Made by a program: the position numbers and the translations under genes
DNA from: Bog-756 sp963839925
GTDB lineage: Bacteria > Actinomycetota > Acidimicrobiia > Acidimicrobiales > RAAP-2
NCBI GenBank assembly: GCA_963839925.1
Contig: CAWIWV010000001.1
Location: forward strand, 1,550,001 to 1,614,000
DNA length: 64,000 bases
Reading direction: 5' to 3'
Shown here: piece after piece, positions 62,803-64,000 of the stretch
How positions within the stretch are numbered: position 1 is the stretch's first letter
Layout: every line of letters starts with the position of its first letter
Notes under the pieces: generated by a model
What the model saw: the letters and a program-made list of their open reading frames with translations, nothing else
Databases searched by the model: none
What the model was told of the DNA's origin: nothing

Positions 62803-63381
62803 TCAGGGATTCACCAATCCTCGATCAGCGAGACGCTGGCGCTCCTCGTCGGAGACCTTCACGTTCGACGGGGTCAGCAGGAACACCTCGTCGGCAACCC
62901 GCTCCATGCCCCCCGAGAGTGCATAGGTCACCCCGCTGCAGAAGTCGATCATCCTGCGCTGGAGGTCGCGCTCGGCGGTCTGCATGTTCACGATCACCGG
63001 CTGGTTGTTCATGAGCCGGTTGGCGATCTCCTGTGCGTCGGCAAACCGTGCCGGGGCCACGATGTGCACCCGGGCAGCGGAGGACTCCTGCGAGATCGGC
63101 CTCACCGAAGAGGTGCCACCGGTCGATCGGGGCGCCATCCTCGGCGGCGCTGCTGCGACCGCCGATCCGCCGCTCTCGTCCTGGGTGAGCGTGCGTATCC
63201 GAGGGCTCGGAATCGCGGTCGTCGGCTCGTCGAGGTCATCGATCCCGCCGATGGGGCGTTGGCCTGCTCGTCCGACCGGAGGGCTCGACGACGGCCGGGT
63301 CTCGAAATCGTCGAAATCGTCGTAGTCGTCATCGACGAGGCCCAGGTAGGCCATCGTCTTTTTCATGAACGAAGCTGGCAT
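62803..63381 (-). CDS. sepF: Cell division protein SepF
   Basis: Membrane-binding FtsZ anchor used by bacteria lacking FtsA. 192 residues: the amphipathic N-terminal helix region ASFMKKTMAYLGLVDDDYDD, an acidic and Ser/Pro-rich linker (about 25-95), and the SepF domain with VHIVAPARFADAQEIANRLM, NNQPVIVNMQTAERDLQRRM, IDFCSGVTYALSGGMERVAD and VFLLTPSNVKVS. ATG 63381 has GGGAGG 4-5 nt upstream, and a TACGCT -10 candidate lies 17 nt before it, so this gene has a normal short leader. Confidence 0.95.
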   Translation of the reverse strand: MPASFMKKTMAYLGLVDDDYDDFDDFETRPSSSPPVGRAGQRPIGGIDDLDEPTTAIPSPRIRTLTQDESGGSAVAAAPPRMAPRSTGGTSSVRPISQESSAARVHIVAPARFADAQEIANRLMNNQPVIVNMQTAERDLQRRMIDFCSGVTYALSGGMERVADEVFLLTPSNVKVSDEERQRLADRGLVNP

Positions 63382-63475
63382 GTGTCCTCCCGGGGACAGC
63401 GTACTGCGTAGGGAAAGTGGCGGGTGGACCACCCCAGCTCGGGCGCGGACGACGCACCGGACCTCACCCTGAAGT

Positions 63476-64000
63476 TCACCTCGCAGCTCGTCTCGCCGAG
63501 GGTCGTGGGCCGAACAGGACCCGGCCCAACCGCACCATGGTCGAGCCTTCGGCCAGGGCCACCTCGAGGTCGTCGGACATCCCCATCGATCGCACCGGCA
63601 GATCCAGTCGGTCGGCGAGACTCGACACCAGAGCGAACCCCGGACGTGCCGCCTCGGGTGGGCCGGGAGGACCCACCGCCATCAACCCGCGCACCGCCAG
63701 ATCCTGGTCTCCGAGGACCGCGACCAACTCCGGAACACGGTCGGGCGGGCAGCCGCCCCTCCCTGGCAATCCGGCCACGTCGACCTGGACCAGCACCGTC
63801 GCCCCCGGGCGGTGCCGGGCGATCGCCCGCCCCTCCTCCTCACGGTCGACGCTCTGCCAGCAGCGCACCAACGGTGCAAGGTGGGCCACCTTGTTCCGTT
63901 GGACCGCGCCGAGGAAGTGCCAACTCGCTGCCGGCACGGCCGCCGCCTTGGTCACCAGCTCGTCGGCGTAGTTCTCTCCGATCTCGGTGAGACCGGCGGC
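63476..64000 (-). CDS. YggS/PROSC-type PLP-binding protein (3' part)
   Basis: Pyridoxal-phosphate carrier of the alanine racemase-fold YggS family, involved in vitamin B6 homeostasis. The gene enters from the right edge, so the N-terminus with the PLP lysine is missing. The visible part begins ENYADELVTKAAA and continues ASWHFLGAVQRNKVAHLAPL, VLVQVDVAGLPGRGG, LAVRGLMAVGPPGPPEAARP and the phosphate site MGMSDDLEVALAEGSTMVRL, GRVLFGPR. It stands directly upstream of sepF, as in most actinobacteria. Confidence 0.93.
   Translation of the reverse strand, partial: AAGLTEIGENYADELVTKAAAVPAASWHFLGAVQRNKVAHLAPLVRCWQSVDREEEGRAIARHRPGATVLVQVDVAGLPGRGGCPPDRVPELVAVLGDQDLAVRGLMAVGPPGPPEAARPGFALVSSLADRLDLPVRSMGMSDDLEVALAEGSTMVRLGRVLFGPRPSARRAAR

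Overview
The window is a gene-dense, very GC-rich bacterial chromosome segment, almost entirely housekeeping. Several genes mark an actinobacterium: the integration host factor mIHF, a Bpa/PafE proteasome activator, DUF3151, DivIVA-SepF-YggT, a long-form HisG, and a PriA that has lost its ATPase motifs. The division-region order (dnaE, rluD, lspA, TraR/DksA-like, divIVA, yggT, sepF, yggS) is also actinobacterial. The set of small lineage-specific proteins suggests class Acidimicrobiia, but that assignment is inference. No rRNA, tRNA, CRISPR array, insertion sequence or phage gene was seen, and no gene-free stretch exceeds 300 bp.

Layout. 1-3808 (minus): infC-rpmI-rplT, a SpoU methyltransferase and pheST. 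4017-6102 (plus): a DUF1844 protein and a frame-disrupted MFS transporter. 6006-18133 (minus): a long string holding mihF, gmk, rpoZ, coaBC, metK, priA, def, fmt, rpe, ribD, ribBA, ribH, hisG and a cold-shock-like protein. 18345-18953 (plus): an unknown gene. 18985-33597 (minus): a pyrimidine operon (pyrR-pyrB-pyrC-carA-carB-pyrD) with a PyrR-type RNA element, preceded by prepilin peptidase, aroC, aroK, aroB, aroQ, an M24 peptidase, efp and nusB. 33713-38697: mixed small genes, a lipoprotein, DUF3151 and tyrS. 38807-41653 (plus): a carotenoid oxygenase and an LCP-family wall enzyme. 41691-47444: menaquinone genes menD, menH, menA, menB and menE on alternating strands. 47493-58898 (mostly plus): a DUF255 protein, two further enzymes or unknowns, Bpa, dnaE, an Rrf2 regulator and a group 2 sigma factor. 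58899-64000 (minus): rluD, lspA, a TraR/DksA-like protein, divIVA, yggT, sepF and partial yggS.

Expression signals. About a dozen genes have a TANNNT -10 hexamer ending 6-8 nt before an ATG or GTG, the arrangement expected for leaderless mRNAs. Inside operons most genes are coupled through 4-nt stop/start overlaps (ATGA, GTGA, TTGA). At four junctions the only or earliest overlapping start is CTG in the form CTGAGC. infC appears to start at ATA, a rare start of the kind known to let IF3 regulate itself.

Quality caveat. Five genes (aroQ, aroC, tyrS, menE and a small zinc-ribbon gene) are each interrupted by exactly one extra base, and the DUF1844/MFS pair needs further indels. Because some of these genes should be essential, sequence or assembly error is the simplest explanation. 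The genes are annotated as full length with frameshifts.
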